Positions 16,852 to 25,022 of a stretch of 47,698 nt of DNA are shown piece by piece. This stretch comes from a bacterium (GTDB taxonomy: Bacteria > Cyanobacteriota > Vampirovibrionia > Gastranaerophilales > Gastranaerophilaceae). The position numbers were made by a program, and so were the translations under genes. The stretch covers positions 1 through 47,698 of the forward strand of contig JAKSUQ010000014.1 of assembly GCA_024408855.1 (NCBI GenBank), written 5' to 3'. The number at the start of each line of letters is the position of its first letter. The first letter of the stretch is position 1. Under the pieces are notes generated by a model. It saw nothing but the letters and a program-made list of their open reading frames with translations. It searched no databases and was not told the DNA's origin.

Positions 16852-17340
16852 ATGAATATCAATAACGGATCATTAATACCCAACAGTGAGAGAGAAGCAT
16901 TAAAAGAGCTGATTTTTAGCCGTGCAAGAGAGCGTGCAGAAAATTTGGCAAAAAATGCAGAAACTTCTTATACTAATGATATCCGTCAAGATATTATGGA
17001 TATTGCAAGGCAGTCCTTTGTTGCACCTCAAAATCCATTCTCATTAAAAGAAGAAAAAAGTCAAAATAATGTTTCAGAAACATTAGAAGTTACGGAAACT
17101 TCTGAGTCTCAAAACAATGAAATCGGGTTCCCGATAAAAAACACCCATAAACATATTCCTGCAAGTGCAGAAGTCATAGAAAGATCTTTTGTACAAAGCG
17201 AACTTATTAAAAATATGGAAGACGCAAGAAGAAATCTACAAAGCAGTAAAGGCTTTGTAGGTGCTTTAAACTTTTTAAATTCACAAGCAACAATTGCTCT
17301 TGTTAATAAAAACAACGGGAATTTTGAAGCGACAGCTTAA
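16852..17340 (+). CDS. Hypothetical protein
   Basis: A 162-aa hydrophilic protein starting at the ATG at 16852 after AGAGGTG. The N-terminal third is helical and charged (REALKELIFSRARERAENLA), the middle (residues 65-100) is Ser/Glu/Asn-rich and probably disordered, and the C-terminus forms another helical stretch (ELIKNMEDARRNLQSSKGF). There is no signal peptide, membrane segment or known motif. TTTACA at 16813-16818 with TATAAG 18 bases later is a plausible promoter. No function can be assigned. Confidence 0.65.
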   Translation: MNINNGSLIPNSEREALKELIFSRARERAENLAKNAETSYTNDIRQDIMDIARQSFVAPQNPFSLKEEKSQNNVSETLEVTETSESQNNEIGFPIKNTHKHIPASAEVIERSFVQSELIKNMEDARRNLQSSKGFVGALNFLNSQATIALVNKNNGNFEATA

Positions 17341-17388
17341 CTAATAATATGCTTTATTTAGTTATTTGAAGAATATAATCCAATCAAA

Positions 17389-18390
17389 TCAATACATCTT
17401 GACGAGGCTTCTTACTTCACTCAAAACTTTTTGAGCCTCAATTCTTGCTCGAGCAGAACCCTCTCTTATAATTCGTTCAACTTCCTGCGGATTATTTTCG
17501 TAATATTTTCTTTTTTCCCTAATTTCACTCAGCTTGTCATTAATTATTGCACCAAGCTGACGCTTGCAATCTGCACAACCTCTGGCACCTTTTTCACATT
17601 CGCATCTTACAGTTTCAATCTCGCCATTTGAAGCAAAAATCTTCCAATATTTGAACGCAACTTCGCAATCATCAGGGTGTCCCAAATCATCTTTTCTCAA
17701 TCTGCTTCTGTCAGTAATTGCAGTCATTATTTTCTTTGCAGTAACTTCTGCTGAGTCTGAAATTTTAATGTCATTATTAAACGATTTCCCCATTTTGTTT
17801 CCGTCTAATCCGCAGATCAATGAACAATTATTTAATTTTGGTTGCGGTTCCTTGAAGAAATTAGTGTTGTATACATTATTAAATCTTCTTGCAATATCCC
17901 TTGTTAATTCGACATGCGCAACCTGATCAATTCCGACAGGAACGAGATCCGCATTAAAAGTAAGAATATCAGCTGTCATCAAAACAGGATATCCAAGCAA
18001 TCCATAATTAATTTGTGATGCCATTCCCTCTTTTGATTTAAGTATTTTTGCCATATCTTTCAAGGTAGGATCCCGCTCTACCCAATTTTGAGGAGTTATC
18101 ATACTCAAATATATATGCAACTCTGCTGTTTCAGGCACGAGTGATTGAACATAAATTGTAGCTTTTTCCGGATCTATTCCGCAAGCAAGCCAATCCATGA
18201 CAACTTCCGCAACATCTTGTTTCAAGTTTTCAGTTTTATCATACTTGGTTGTAAGAGCATGCCAGTCTGCAACAGAAAAATAACAGTCATATTCCTCCTG
18301 TAATTTTACCCAATTATCAATTACACCCAAATAATGTCCCAAGTGTAACTTCCCGGTAGGGCGCATGCCTGACATAATTTTTTGTTTCAT
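17389..18390 (-). CDS. trpS: Tryptophan-tRNA ligase
   Basis: A class I aminoacyl-tRNA synthetase of 333 aa, normal for bacterial TrpS. It shows MSGMRPTGKLHLGHYLGVID with the HIGH-like motif GHYLG, the DWHALTT segment, TADILTFNADLVPVGIDQ, and the KMGKS loop (NKMGKSFNND). An insertion with four Cys in pairs (CECEKGARGCADCKRQ, residues ~271-286) looks like a metal-binding knuckle and is unusual for short TrpS. GTGAGGATA precedes the ATG. It is the last gene of the lpxI-lpxB-GH13-trpS unit, 27 bases after GH13. Confidence 0.95.
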   Translation of the reverse strand: MKQKIMSGMRPTGKLHLGHYLGVIDNWVKLQEEYDCYFSVADWHALTTKYDKTENLKQDVAEVVMDWLACGIDPEKATIYVQSLVPETAELHIYLSMITPQNWVERDPTLKDMAKILKSKEGMASQINYGLLGYPVLMTADILTFNADLVPVGIDQVAHVELTRDIARRFNNVYNTNFFKEPQPKLNNCSLICGLDGNKMGKSFNNDIKISDSAEVTAKKIMTAITDRSRLRKDDLGHPDDCEVAFKYWKIFASNGEIETVRCECEKGARGCADCKRQLGAIINDKLSEIREKRKYYENNPQEVERIIREGSARARIEAQKVLSEVRSLVKMY

Positions 18391-18417
18391 TAAAATATCC
18401 TCACTTTGGTAAATAAA

Positions 18418-19941
18418 TTATAAAGTAAAATCTCTCACAAGTAAAACTTTAATTTCCCCTTGCTTCATATCTGTTACAAGTTTATTTCTATATATTTTAA
18501 AGCCTTTTGTTCCGGCAATAAGTTTTATTGAAGCATTTTTCTTTAACCCCGGCACCTTAATACTGACTTTTTTATATTCTCTGTCATAATCCAAATTTCC
18601 TAAAACATACATTGTTTGCCCGTTACACGTCCTTTCGTATGCAAAAACGTTAGTTTTAGAGGCTTTTAATGGCACAAAAGTCCCGTTAATTACTAAATCA
18701 TTGTTATTTACTCTGAAACTCATTGCATTTTTATAATTTTCTCTGACAAATTCTGAATTTCCGAAAGGTTTTGCTGAAAAATTAAATATATCGAGCTTTC
18801 CTCTGTGTACAAAATAATAATCGTCATCAGTAGATGTCCGAACAGCTTTTGAGTTTGCCCAAGGATAAATATAATCAGCTCCATACTCAAATCCGTCAAT
18901 TATATACGGATTAAATGGTAAAGTTGCTTCCAACCAACTTATCATAACTGAAAATTCTTCTCCATGAAGTATTATAGGACTAATTTCATCATGAGTTGTA
19001 AAAGATAATATTACACTTTTCTTTTCCGGATATGAGTTTATAAATTTCTTGTTAAACTTAATATGCTCAAATAAATCTTCAGATGTTTTCCAATCTTTTA
19101 AATTAAAAAAACTTCCGTAATATCCGTCAAAGCCCACTTCCAAAAGTTTATCATACGGTGTGAATTGTGCATAAGGAGATGGCGGTTCTCTCCAAGAATC
19201 TGATGCCTCTGCTAAAAATAATATATTAGGATTTTTTTCTCGTGCATAATTTATGACTTCTTTCCAAAATCTTGATGGTTTTATTGTTGCAACATCTGCT
19301 CTGACTCCGTCAGCATTAATTTCAGTTATCATATCAATAAACTTATAGTGCTCGCTTAACAAATCCAAGTTTAGCTTTTCATTATTGCCTGCATTAAAAA
19401 GTCTTACATCTGTCCAATCTGTCGGTATAACTGAAAACTGATTATCATCTTTGATAAATAATTCAGGCCTTTTCAAAAATAAGTCATAACTTCCGCAACT
19501 CGGCAAATCTATAATAACTCTTATTCCACGTTTATGACATTCCTGTACAAACAATTTTGCTTGTTCAATAGGTGTAAGTTGAGATTTTGTATCAATTAAT
19601 TGCGAATTTATTGTTGAAAAATCCGAAATAGCATACAAAGAACCGGCAGTCCCTAATGCTTTCAACTTGCCGACAGGTGTTATCGGTAAAACATGTATCG
19701 CATTGATATTGAATTTTTTGAGTTCATCCAACCTTTCTATTGCATTAATAAACGTGCCATTTTCTTCCCCTTGCTCTATAAGTCCGTTATTATTCAAATC
19801 TTTTGAATTAAAATTTCTTATATTTATTCCGCAAATAATAGCTTCGTTATTCAAAAAATCATCTCTCAAAGAGCAATGAGCAACGGAACAAGATGTATAA
19901 AGACTTATCGCCAAAATAATTATAAAGGGTTTTAACCGCAT
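18418..19941 (-). CDS. Exported GH13 (alpha-amylase family) protein
   Basis: The start is the ATG at 19941, which shares its A with the lpxB stop (TGATG), so the genes are coupled. The 507-aa precursor has a hydrophobic signal segment (FIIILAISLYTSCSVAHC); a lipoprotein Cys at residue 18 is possible but its lipobox (YTSC) is poor. GH13 landmarks: NADGVRADVA with the nucleophile Asp216, ILFLAEAS with acid/base Glu245, and SFTTHDE with His317-Asp318. Region I, normally DVVxNH, reads IDLPSCGS and lacks the usual His. A loop DLNNNGLIEQGEE near residue 48 resembles the metal-binding start of GH13 barrels. Substrate is unknown. Its place in a lipid A operon suggests an envelope glucan or a periplasmic role. 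Confidence 0.85.
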   Translation of the reverse strand: MRLKPFIIILAISLYTSCSVAHCSLRDDFLNNEAIICGINIRNFNSKDLNNNGLIEQGEENGTFINAIERLDELKKFNINAIHVLPITPVGKLKALGTAGSLYAISDFSTINSQLIDTKSQLTPIEQAKLFVQECHKRGIRVIIDLPSCGSYDLFLKRPELFIKDDNQFSVIPTDWTDVRLFNAGNNEKLNLDLLSEHYKFIDMITEINADGVRADVATIKPSRFWKEVINYAREKNPNILFLAEASDSWREPPSPYAQFTPYDKLLEVGFDGYYGSFFNLKDWKTSEDLFEHIKFNKKFINSYPEKKSVILSFTTHDEISPIILHGEEFSVMISWLEATLPFNPYIIDGFEYGADYIYPWANSKAVRTSTDDDYYFVHRGKLDIFNFSAKPFGNSEFVRENYKNAMSFRVNNNDLVINGTFVPLKASKTNVFAYERTCNGQTMYVLGNLDYDREYKKVSIKVPGLKKNASIKLIAGTKGFKIYRNKLVTDMKQGEIKVLLVRDFTL

Positions 19942-21059
19942 CACAACATCTCCACGATACAATTTGCAACTTCTTGTGCAGAATACTTGTCAGATAACAA
20001 TTCTCTTATTTTACCCAATTCATTTATATTATTAGCACGTAACTCCTTGTTATAAAGTAACTTTTCAGTTTCATAACAAATGTTATTTGCTGTAAATTTA
20101 TTTTGTATTAACTCCGGTACAATATCCTTATTTGCAATTATGTTTGGTAAAGAAACTCTTTTGATACATCTCACCAAGAGATATATCAAATATAAGAGAA
20201 ACGGTCCCTTATATCCTATTATCATTGGTGTTTGATAAAGTGCAGCTTCTAATGCTACCGTACCTGACGCAAGAATTAACGAATCTGATACACTCAGCAG
20301 AGCTTGATTTTCGCCTTTAATAATTTTAAATTCTGTATTACCTACATACTTGTCGAAAACATCATCACTTAAATTCGGAGCATGCGAAATACAAAATTGA
20401 ATATCAGGATGCAATTTTTTAAGTTTTTCAGCACCTTTAATCAAAGTTTTTGCCAAAAAAGCAAGCTCTAAAGGTCTTGATCCTGGGAAAACTGAAACTA
20501 ATGGTTTGTCAATACTCAACCCATGAGTTTTAAAAAATTCCGCTTTATCAGCTTTTGAGGGTAATTGTTTTATCAAAGGATGCCCGCAAAAATGTACATC
20601 AATACCCTCATTTTTGTACATTTCTACCTCAAAAGGAAATATACAGAGCACTTTATCAATATATTTTTTGATTTTCTTAATCCGCCATTTTCTGCTTGCC
20701 CAAACTTGTGGTGGAATATAGTGCAAAGTCTTTATTCCGTTTTTTTTCAAATGTTTTGCAATTCGCAAATTAAATGCACCGTAATCCACTAACAACACCA
20801 TATCTGGTTTGTATAAATTTATAAGGTAATTGCAGAGCCTTTTTTCAAGACTCAAATGGTCAAACACCATCTTTAAACTAAGCCCAAAAGCAGACATCTT
20901 CGAGTGGTCGCTAAACAGTTTCACACCAACATCTCTGAGATTATTCCCGCCAATTCCCTCTATTTCAACATCATTACTTTGTTCTTTAAGAATTTGAACG
21001 ACCTTGCTTGCATGCATGTCGCCTGAATGTTCACCGGTAATAATAAAAAGTTTTTTCAT
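19941..21059 (-). CDS. lpxB: Lipid-A-disaccharide synthase
   Basis: Joins UDP-2,3-diacylglucosamine and lipid X to make the lipid A disaccharide backbone. The 372-aa protein begins KKLFIITGEHSGDMHASKVV, the LpxB signature (usually AGExSGD). It continues with MSAFGLS, LVDYGAFNLRIAKHLKKNG, HYIPPQVWASRKWR, FPFEVEMYK and FCGHPL. Later come FPGSRPLE, LILASGTVALEAALYQTPMI and YKGP. It starts six bases after lpxI and overlaps the GH13 gene. Together with lpxI this shows that the organism makes lipid A and has an outer membrane. Confidence 0.97.
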   Translation of the reverse strand: MKKLFIITGEHSGDMHASKVVQILKEQSNDVEIEGIGGNNLRDVGVKLFSDHSKMSAFGLSLKMVFDHLSLEKRLCNYLINLYKPDMVLLVDYGAFNLRIAKHLKKNGIKTLHYIPPQVWASRKWRIKKIKKYIDKVLCIFPFEVEMYKNEGIDVHFCGHPLIKQLPSKADKAEFFKTHGLSIDKPLVSVFPGSRPLELAFLAKTLIKGAEKLKKLHPDIQFCISHAPNLSDDVFDKYVGNTEFKIIKGENQALLSVSDSLILASGTVALEAALYQTPMIIGYKGPFLLYLIYLLVRCIKRVSLPNIIANKDIVPELIQNKFTANNICYETEKLLYNKELRANNINELGKIRELLSDKYSAQEVANCIVEML

Positions 21060-21065
21060 ATATTC

Positions 21066-21881
21066 CTATACTGCCATTATAACAATGTTGTTTTTGTTTG
21101 CGTATTTTATAACAGATTCTTGATCAACGATAATTGTTTCCCCTGCTTCTACCGCAATTAAGTCCGCATTATGCCTTTTCATTGTTTTCAATGTCCTTAA
21201 TCCGATAGCCGGTATATCAAAACGTTTATCTTGAGATGGTTTTGCAACTTTTATTATTCTTGCATTTTTCTTTGCAATTTTACAACCTCTCCTAATACAT
21301 GCATCCGTTCCTTCAATAGCTTCAACTGCCATTATCATTTTGTCCTTTATCACAACAGACTGACCAATATCAAGCTTTCCGGTTTCTTTAGCAAGCCAAT
21401 ATCCGTAATTAACATCTTCTACTTGTGCAGGCGACGGCTGTACCGCACCCAAAATTCCGGACGGTATCATCAAATTTTTTATAAACAGCGTTTGGTCCAA
21501 AATTGTAACACCAATTTTTTCAAGTTCATCAATTATCATAAGCATGACTTTATCGTCATTAAGCCTCATTGCTTTTTTTATAAAATCGACAGCTCTTGCA
21601 TCAAACTTAGGTCGTTTAAGTATTACGGTTTTACTGACTTTGCCTAAAAATGTAAGCTGTTTAATCCCCTCGTCTTTCAATACTTGTTCTATTTTTGCAA
21701 CTTCTCCGGGGCAAAACGAATACACTTTTGAACAATATTTTTTGAGTTGCTTGTAATTGTCATGAGAAAGGGAAATACAAATCACTTCAAAACCATTATC
21801 TTTAGCATTTTGTGCCATTTTAACAGGTAATAAACCATCTCCTGCAATCAAACATTGTTTATGCTCTAATTCGACTGCCAT
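21066..21881 (-). CDS. lpxI: UDP-2,3-diacylglucosamine pyrophosphatase, LpxI type
   Basis: Hydrolyses UDP-2,3-diacylglucosamine to lipid X, the step before LpxB. The 271-aa product (start at the ATG at 21881, after GGAGGAAATT) has LIAGDGLLPVKMAQNAK at the N-terminus. KQLTFLGKVSK is in the middle, and AVEAIEGTDACIRRG is in the C-terminal domain, where the catalytic Asp is expected. DIPAIGLRTLKTMKRHNADLI closes it. LpxI rather than LpxH is typical of alpha-proteobacteria and several other phyla. It is the first gene of the operon lpxI-lpxB-GH13-trpS. Confidence 0.95.
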   Translation of the reverse strand: MAVELEHKQCLIAGDGLLPVKMAQNAKDNGFEVICISLSHDNYKQLKKYCSKVYSFCPGEVAKIEQVLKDEGIKQLTFLGKVSKTVILKRPKFDARAVDFIKKAMRLNDDKVMLMIIDELEKIGVTILDQTLFIKNLMIPSGILGAVQPSPAQVEDVNYGYWLAKETGKLDIGQSVVIKDKMIMAVEAIEGTDACIRRGCKIAKKNARIIKVAKPSQDKRFDIPAIGLRTLKTMKRHNADLIAVEAGETIIVDQESVIKYANKNNIVIMAV

Positions 21882-22261
21882 TATTTGAATTTCCTCCCCT
21901 AATATACAACCCAATAATATAATACTATAAAAGATGTAAATATTTTTTCATTGTAACGTAATATTAAATTTAAGTTAACAGAACTCTTTGTTTTTATCAA
22001 TCCTTAGAGAGCATCTTTCTTCTTTCACGCTTGTTTTTTATTTTCTCAATACTTGATTTGGCATGTAGTTATACAACTAAAGTTGGAGAAAAATTAATTT
22101 TTTAACAAGATTGTCATTAAATAATTTTTTAAAAGTTAATAATATCAAGCATTTAGAGCGTTATCTCCTCCATTTGATGGATTCTGCAACTAAAGTTGTA
22201 AAGTTTAAAATTATAATGCCGTTAATCATAAGGAAAGGAAAATTTGAAAGGAACAATTATT
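21882..22261. other. Intergenic control region between lpxI and flagellin
   Basis: About 380 bases without a gene. It holds two exact copies of CAACTAAAGTTG (22074-22085 and 22187-22198), the sigma-28 promoter of flagellin at 22199-22225, and a leader with three AGGA elements (22231-22252). The lpxI promoter must lie near 21900-21960 but no convincing -35/-10 pair was found. Confidence 0.6.
22199..22225 (+). promoter_or_regulatory. Sigma-28 (FliA-type) promoter of flagellin
   Basis: TAAAGTTT (22199-22206), 11-base spacer, GCCGTTAA (22218-22225). Its -35 is one base after a CAACTAAAGTTG element. The -10 ends 36 bases before the flagellin ATG. Confidence 0.95.
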
Positions 22262-23371
22262 ATGGGATCAACTTCTACAATTACAATTAACACGAATTTG
22301 TCATCCCTCACTGCCCAAAAGTATTTACGAGATGCCACCAAGGGCATGAATATCGCAATGGAGCGATTATCAACCGGTTTTAAAATCAATTCCGGTAAGG
22401 ATGATGCAGCAGGCTACTCAGTAGTCGAAGGTATGCAAGCCAAAGTTAACGGCTATGACATTATTGAAACAAACGCGAGCATGGGCTTAGATATGCTTAA
22501 AACTCAAGAAGGAGTTTTGGATATCCTCAATGAGTATGTCCAAAGAATTAGAGATTTGACCATGCAAGCAGCAAACGGAACTTACGGTTCAGCATCATTA
22601 GATGCAATAAGAACTGAAGTTGAACAAAGAATGGACGAAATCAACAGATTATGTACAATTACCGATTTTAACGGAACATATCTGTTAGATGGTTCGAGAA
22701 CTGATGACATCAACTTGCAAGTTGGGCTATACTCAAACAAAAGATGCGTTATCAAGATGGATGCATTCTTATTTGCAAGTGCAATGGCTACAACAGTTTT
22801 TGGTTTTAATTCAACAGCAGCAACAACAGATCCGGGATTTATTGATTTGAGGACATCTGCTTCAGAAGACGAAACCTATTGTTACAGAGCAAGAAAATTG
22901 GATGCCAATGGTCAACCTGAAATTGTTGACGGCGAGGTTCAATATCTTGACGGATATTATTCTTCTGCATTAGCCGCAGCATTAGCGGAAAACGGAACAG
23001 TTGAATATTCAAGCGGAGCAACAAGTGCAACATTAGCCTCAGGAGCTTCTTTTGACATCATGGCAATGTGTGCTGCTATATACAGAAACGACAATTCTGC
23101 TCGTGCATTTATTGATAATATCGACAATGCTATTGATAATATTTCATTAAGAGTTACAAAAATCGGTGCTTATATGAACAGATTAGATTCCGCTATCGAT
23201 TCCACCGATATTCAAAGAGAAAATTTAACGGAAGCTATTTCAACATTAAAAGATGCTGATGTGGCATCGGAATCTTCTGATTACATAAAATTCCAAATCT
23301 TGCAACAAGCTACCGCTTCGTTACTTGCGACGGCAAACCAACAACCGCAGATTGCATTGAATTTATTGTAA
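22262..23371 (+). CDS. fliC: Flagellin
   Basis: Structural subunit of the flagellar filament. I take the ATG at 22262 after GAAAGGA; the longer frame begins with a TTG inside the leader. The 369-aa protein has the conserved N-terminal D0/D1 helices (TITINTNLSSLTAQKYL, MERLSTGFKINSGKDDAAGY, DLTMQAANGTY, CTITDFNGTYLLDG). It also has the C-terminal helices (IDNAIDNISLRVTKIGAYMNRLD, ESSDYIKFQILQQATASLLA, NQQPQIALNLL). The central variable domain (~150-280) is short. Four Cys (131, 162, 207, 270) are unusual, since flagellins generally avoid Cys. It is a single-gene sigma-28 transcript with its own terminator. Confidence 0.97.
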   Translation: MGSTSTITINTNLSSLTAQKYLRDATKGMNIAMERLSTGFKINSGKDDAAGYSVVEGMQAKVNGYDIIETNASMGLDMLKTQEGVLDILNEYVQRIRDLTMQAANGTYGSASLDAIRTEVEQRMDEINRLCTITDFNGTYLLDGSRTDDINLQVGLYSNKRCVIKMDAFLFASAMATTVFGFNSTAATTDPGFIDLRTSASEDETYCYRARKLDANGQPEIVDGEVQYLDGYYSSALAAALAENGTVEYSSGATSATLASGASFDIMAMCAAIYRNDNSARAFIDNIDNAIDNISLRVTKIGAYMNRLDSAIDSTDIQRENLTEAISTLKDADVASESSDYIKFQILQQATASLLATANQQPQIALNLL

Positions 23372-23437
23372 TTTGTAAATATCCAAAATAACAACAGTTG
23401 AAGTACAGTGTAAAGATAATAAATTGTCCTTTCAAAT

Positions 23438-23474
23438 ACTTCCGGTATCTTGTGATGCCGGAAGTTCGTTTTTT
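23438..23474 (+). terminator. Terminator after flagellin
   Basis: ACTTCCGGTATC (23438-23449) pairs with GATGCCGGAAGT (23454-23465) apart from one G-T pair, with a 4-base loop and a T-rich tail. It is long and GC-rich, as expected for a strongly transcribed gene. Confidence 0.92.
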
Positions 23475-23477
23475 ACA

Positions 23478-23708
23478 TTAAAGAATAGTTTTAACGTATT
23501 CTATAATATCTGCTGACTCATACATTTGCACATTTCTATCTTTATCAACCAAAAATGGCACTTGCCTTTTCCCGCCCAATTTTATCAAAGCATACTCAGA
23601 AGCTTCATTTGCAATATCAAATTTTTTGTATTTAACTTTTCGTTCATCCATAAATTTCATTACTTTTTGGCAATATGGACAGGTTTCTGAAATAAATAAT
23701 TCTAACAT
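23478..23708 (-). CDS. Glutaredoxin-like thiol oxidoreductase
   Basis: The 76-aa product starts at the ATG at 23708, with AAAAGGAGAACC upstream; the longer frame to 23750 runs through this site. It has the thioredoxin-fold active site CPYC (SETCPYCQKVMKFM), a cis-Pro segment QVPFLVDKD, and the glutathione-binding-like YESADIIEYVK. It fits the short glutaredoxin or glutathione-S-transferase N-terminal domain families. It stands alone between flagellin and panD. Confidence 0.9.
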   Translation of the reverse strand: MLELFISETCPYCQKVMKFMDERKVKYKKFDIANEASEYALIKLGGKRQVPFLVDKDRNVQMYESADIIEYVKTIL

Positions 23709-23815
23709 ATGCGGTTCTCCTTTTTTTACAATTATAATTTCGATTATCAACTTTTACCATTAAACTGTTATGTAATTTTTTTTGTGATAATATGAAGAAA
23801 AGAGGAAATATAAAT

Positions 23816-24175
23816 ATGCTGTTTGAGTTTCTATATTCTAAAATTCATAGGGCGACAGTTACTGATTCTAATTTAAATTATGTCGGATCAATAACTATTG
23901 ATGAAGAATTTTTGGAAAAAGCTAACATCAGAGAATGGGAAAAAGTTGAAATTTTAGATATAAATAACGGAGAGAGATTTCAGACGTACGCTCTTAAGGG
24001 CAAAAGAGGTTCAAAATGTTTTTGTGTGAACGGTGCTGCTGCAAGAAAAGTGCAAACAGGAGATAAAATAATAATTGTAACATATGCCCAAATGACAGAA
24101 GAAGAATTAAAAAACCATAAACCTACAATCCTTCAAGTCGGAGAAAATAACGAAATATTAAATTATGGGAAATAA
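23816..24175 (+). CDS. panD: Aspartate 1-decarboxylase precursor
   Basis: Makes beta-alanine for pantothenate. The 119-aa proenzyme starts at the ATG at 23816, after AGAGGAAATATAA; an upstream in-frame ATG at 23792 would put the ribosome binding site inside the gene. The self-cleavage site is the Gly-Ser in NYVGSITID (residues 24-25), which yields the pyruvoyl group. Lys9 ([10 protein letters not shown]), and [13 protein letters not shown] complete the active site. GATAAT at 23786-23791 in a TG-extended context is a likely -10. The C-terminus overlaps a short downstream ORF. Confidence 0.96.
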   Translation: MLFEFLYSKIHRATVTDSNLNYVGSITIDEEFLEKANIREWEKVEILDINNGERFQTYALKGKRGSKCFCVNGAAARKVQTGDKIIIVTYAQMTEEELKNHKPTILQVGENNEILNYGK

Positions 24176-24317
24176 TCTTTATAAGCCACTAAAAAAGAAA
24201 AAAAAGTTTACTGTTGATACTAAAAAAATGGGAGTAAACATTGATAAGAATGAGTATTATGAAATAATACTCTCCAATTCCAATCATCCTGAAAATTCAA
24301 CGAAATCATTTTATTAG
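24165..24317 (+). CDS. Small basic protein coupled to panD
   Basis: A 50-codon frame begins at an ATG inside the end of panD (11-base overlap) and stops at 24315-24317. The product starts [20 protein letters not shown] and is basic, then becomes acidic/polar ([20 protein letters not shown]). The GGAGAA at 24140 is rather distant, so translation would depend on panD termination. Its stop overlaps the convergent secreted-protein gene by four bases. I do not recognise a family, and coding is uncertain. Confidence 0.45.
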   Translation: MGNNLYKPLKKKKKFTVDTKKMGVNIDKNEYYEIILSNSNHPENSTKSFY

Positions 24318-24871
24318 TCTAAAATTCTTATTGAACTTCCGTTTCCGAAAGCTTGATTTCTTATTGAATATCCACCTCCGAATATTCCGTTTGAAAATTG
24401 ATCTATTCTTTGTGTACCATAATTTTGGGATGGATAAATGCTACCATAATTATTGTAAGAATATGGAGAAAATGCGGAATTTTGGTTAATTTGAGGTGTA
24501 TAACCGGTTAATCGACCGCCAAAATAATCAGCCAAAGTTCCTAAAGCAGAACGTTTGTATTGACCGTAATTCGTTGGTCTGGAAAGTAATGCTGATTCAA
24601 CATTTCTGTATCTGTTCAATATATCCCCATACTGTACAGCACCAAATGCATTGTTTTCGAGACGTTCTAATCTACGTAAAGTATTTTCTTTCGGATACGT
24701 TCTGTTTAAAGAGTATTTTTCTAATGCACTCAAATTTTCATTTGGAATTTTTGGTAAATATTCGTGTCTTTTGTTTATATGACCAACCGGATACCTAATA
24801 TCAGCATAGGCTTCAGATGAAATTTCACAACAATAACTCAACAAAAATAATAAAATTAAAAATTTATACAT
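24314..24871 (-). CDS. Secreted hypothetical protein
   Basis: A 185-aa precursor with a Sec signal peptide (YKFLILLFLLSYCCEISSEA, likely cleavage after AYA at residues 21-23). The mature part has LSALEKYSLNRTYPKEN followed by LRRLERLENNAFGAVQYGD, a compact charged motif at about residues 48-85. A Tyr/Asn/Gly/Ser-rich tail runs from residue 115 to the end. GTGAGGTAAT is the ribosome binding site. I have no functional name for the motif. The low-complexity C-terminus suggests a surface or envelope location. Confidence 0.7.
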   Translation of the reverse strand: MYKFLILLFLLSYCCEISSEAYADIRYPVGHINKRHEYLPKIPNENLSALEKYSLNRTYPKENTLRRLERLENNAFGAVQYGDILNRYRNVESALLSRPTNYGQYKRSALGTLADYFGGRLTGYTPQINQNSAFSPYSYNNYGSIYPSQNYGTQRIDQFSNGIFGGGYSIRNQAFGNGSSIRILD

Positions 24872-25022
24872 AAATTACCTCACGAATAACAGAATAAATC
24901 AACGTAAAAAAAATGAAATTATGCAACTGTTTAATATTAAAGTACAATTCTTTTTCACATTTCCTCAAATCATTCCACAAATGTATATTTTATGATAAGA
25001 TTTAGCAAAAGAGGTGTAGAAA

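Noticed and set aside
19879..19905. Lipoprotein lipobox in the GH13 precursor
   Set aside because: The Cys follows YTS, a weak lipobox; a plain Sec signal with later cleavage is equally likely, so no lipoprotein call was made.
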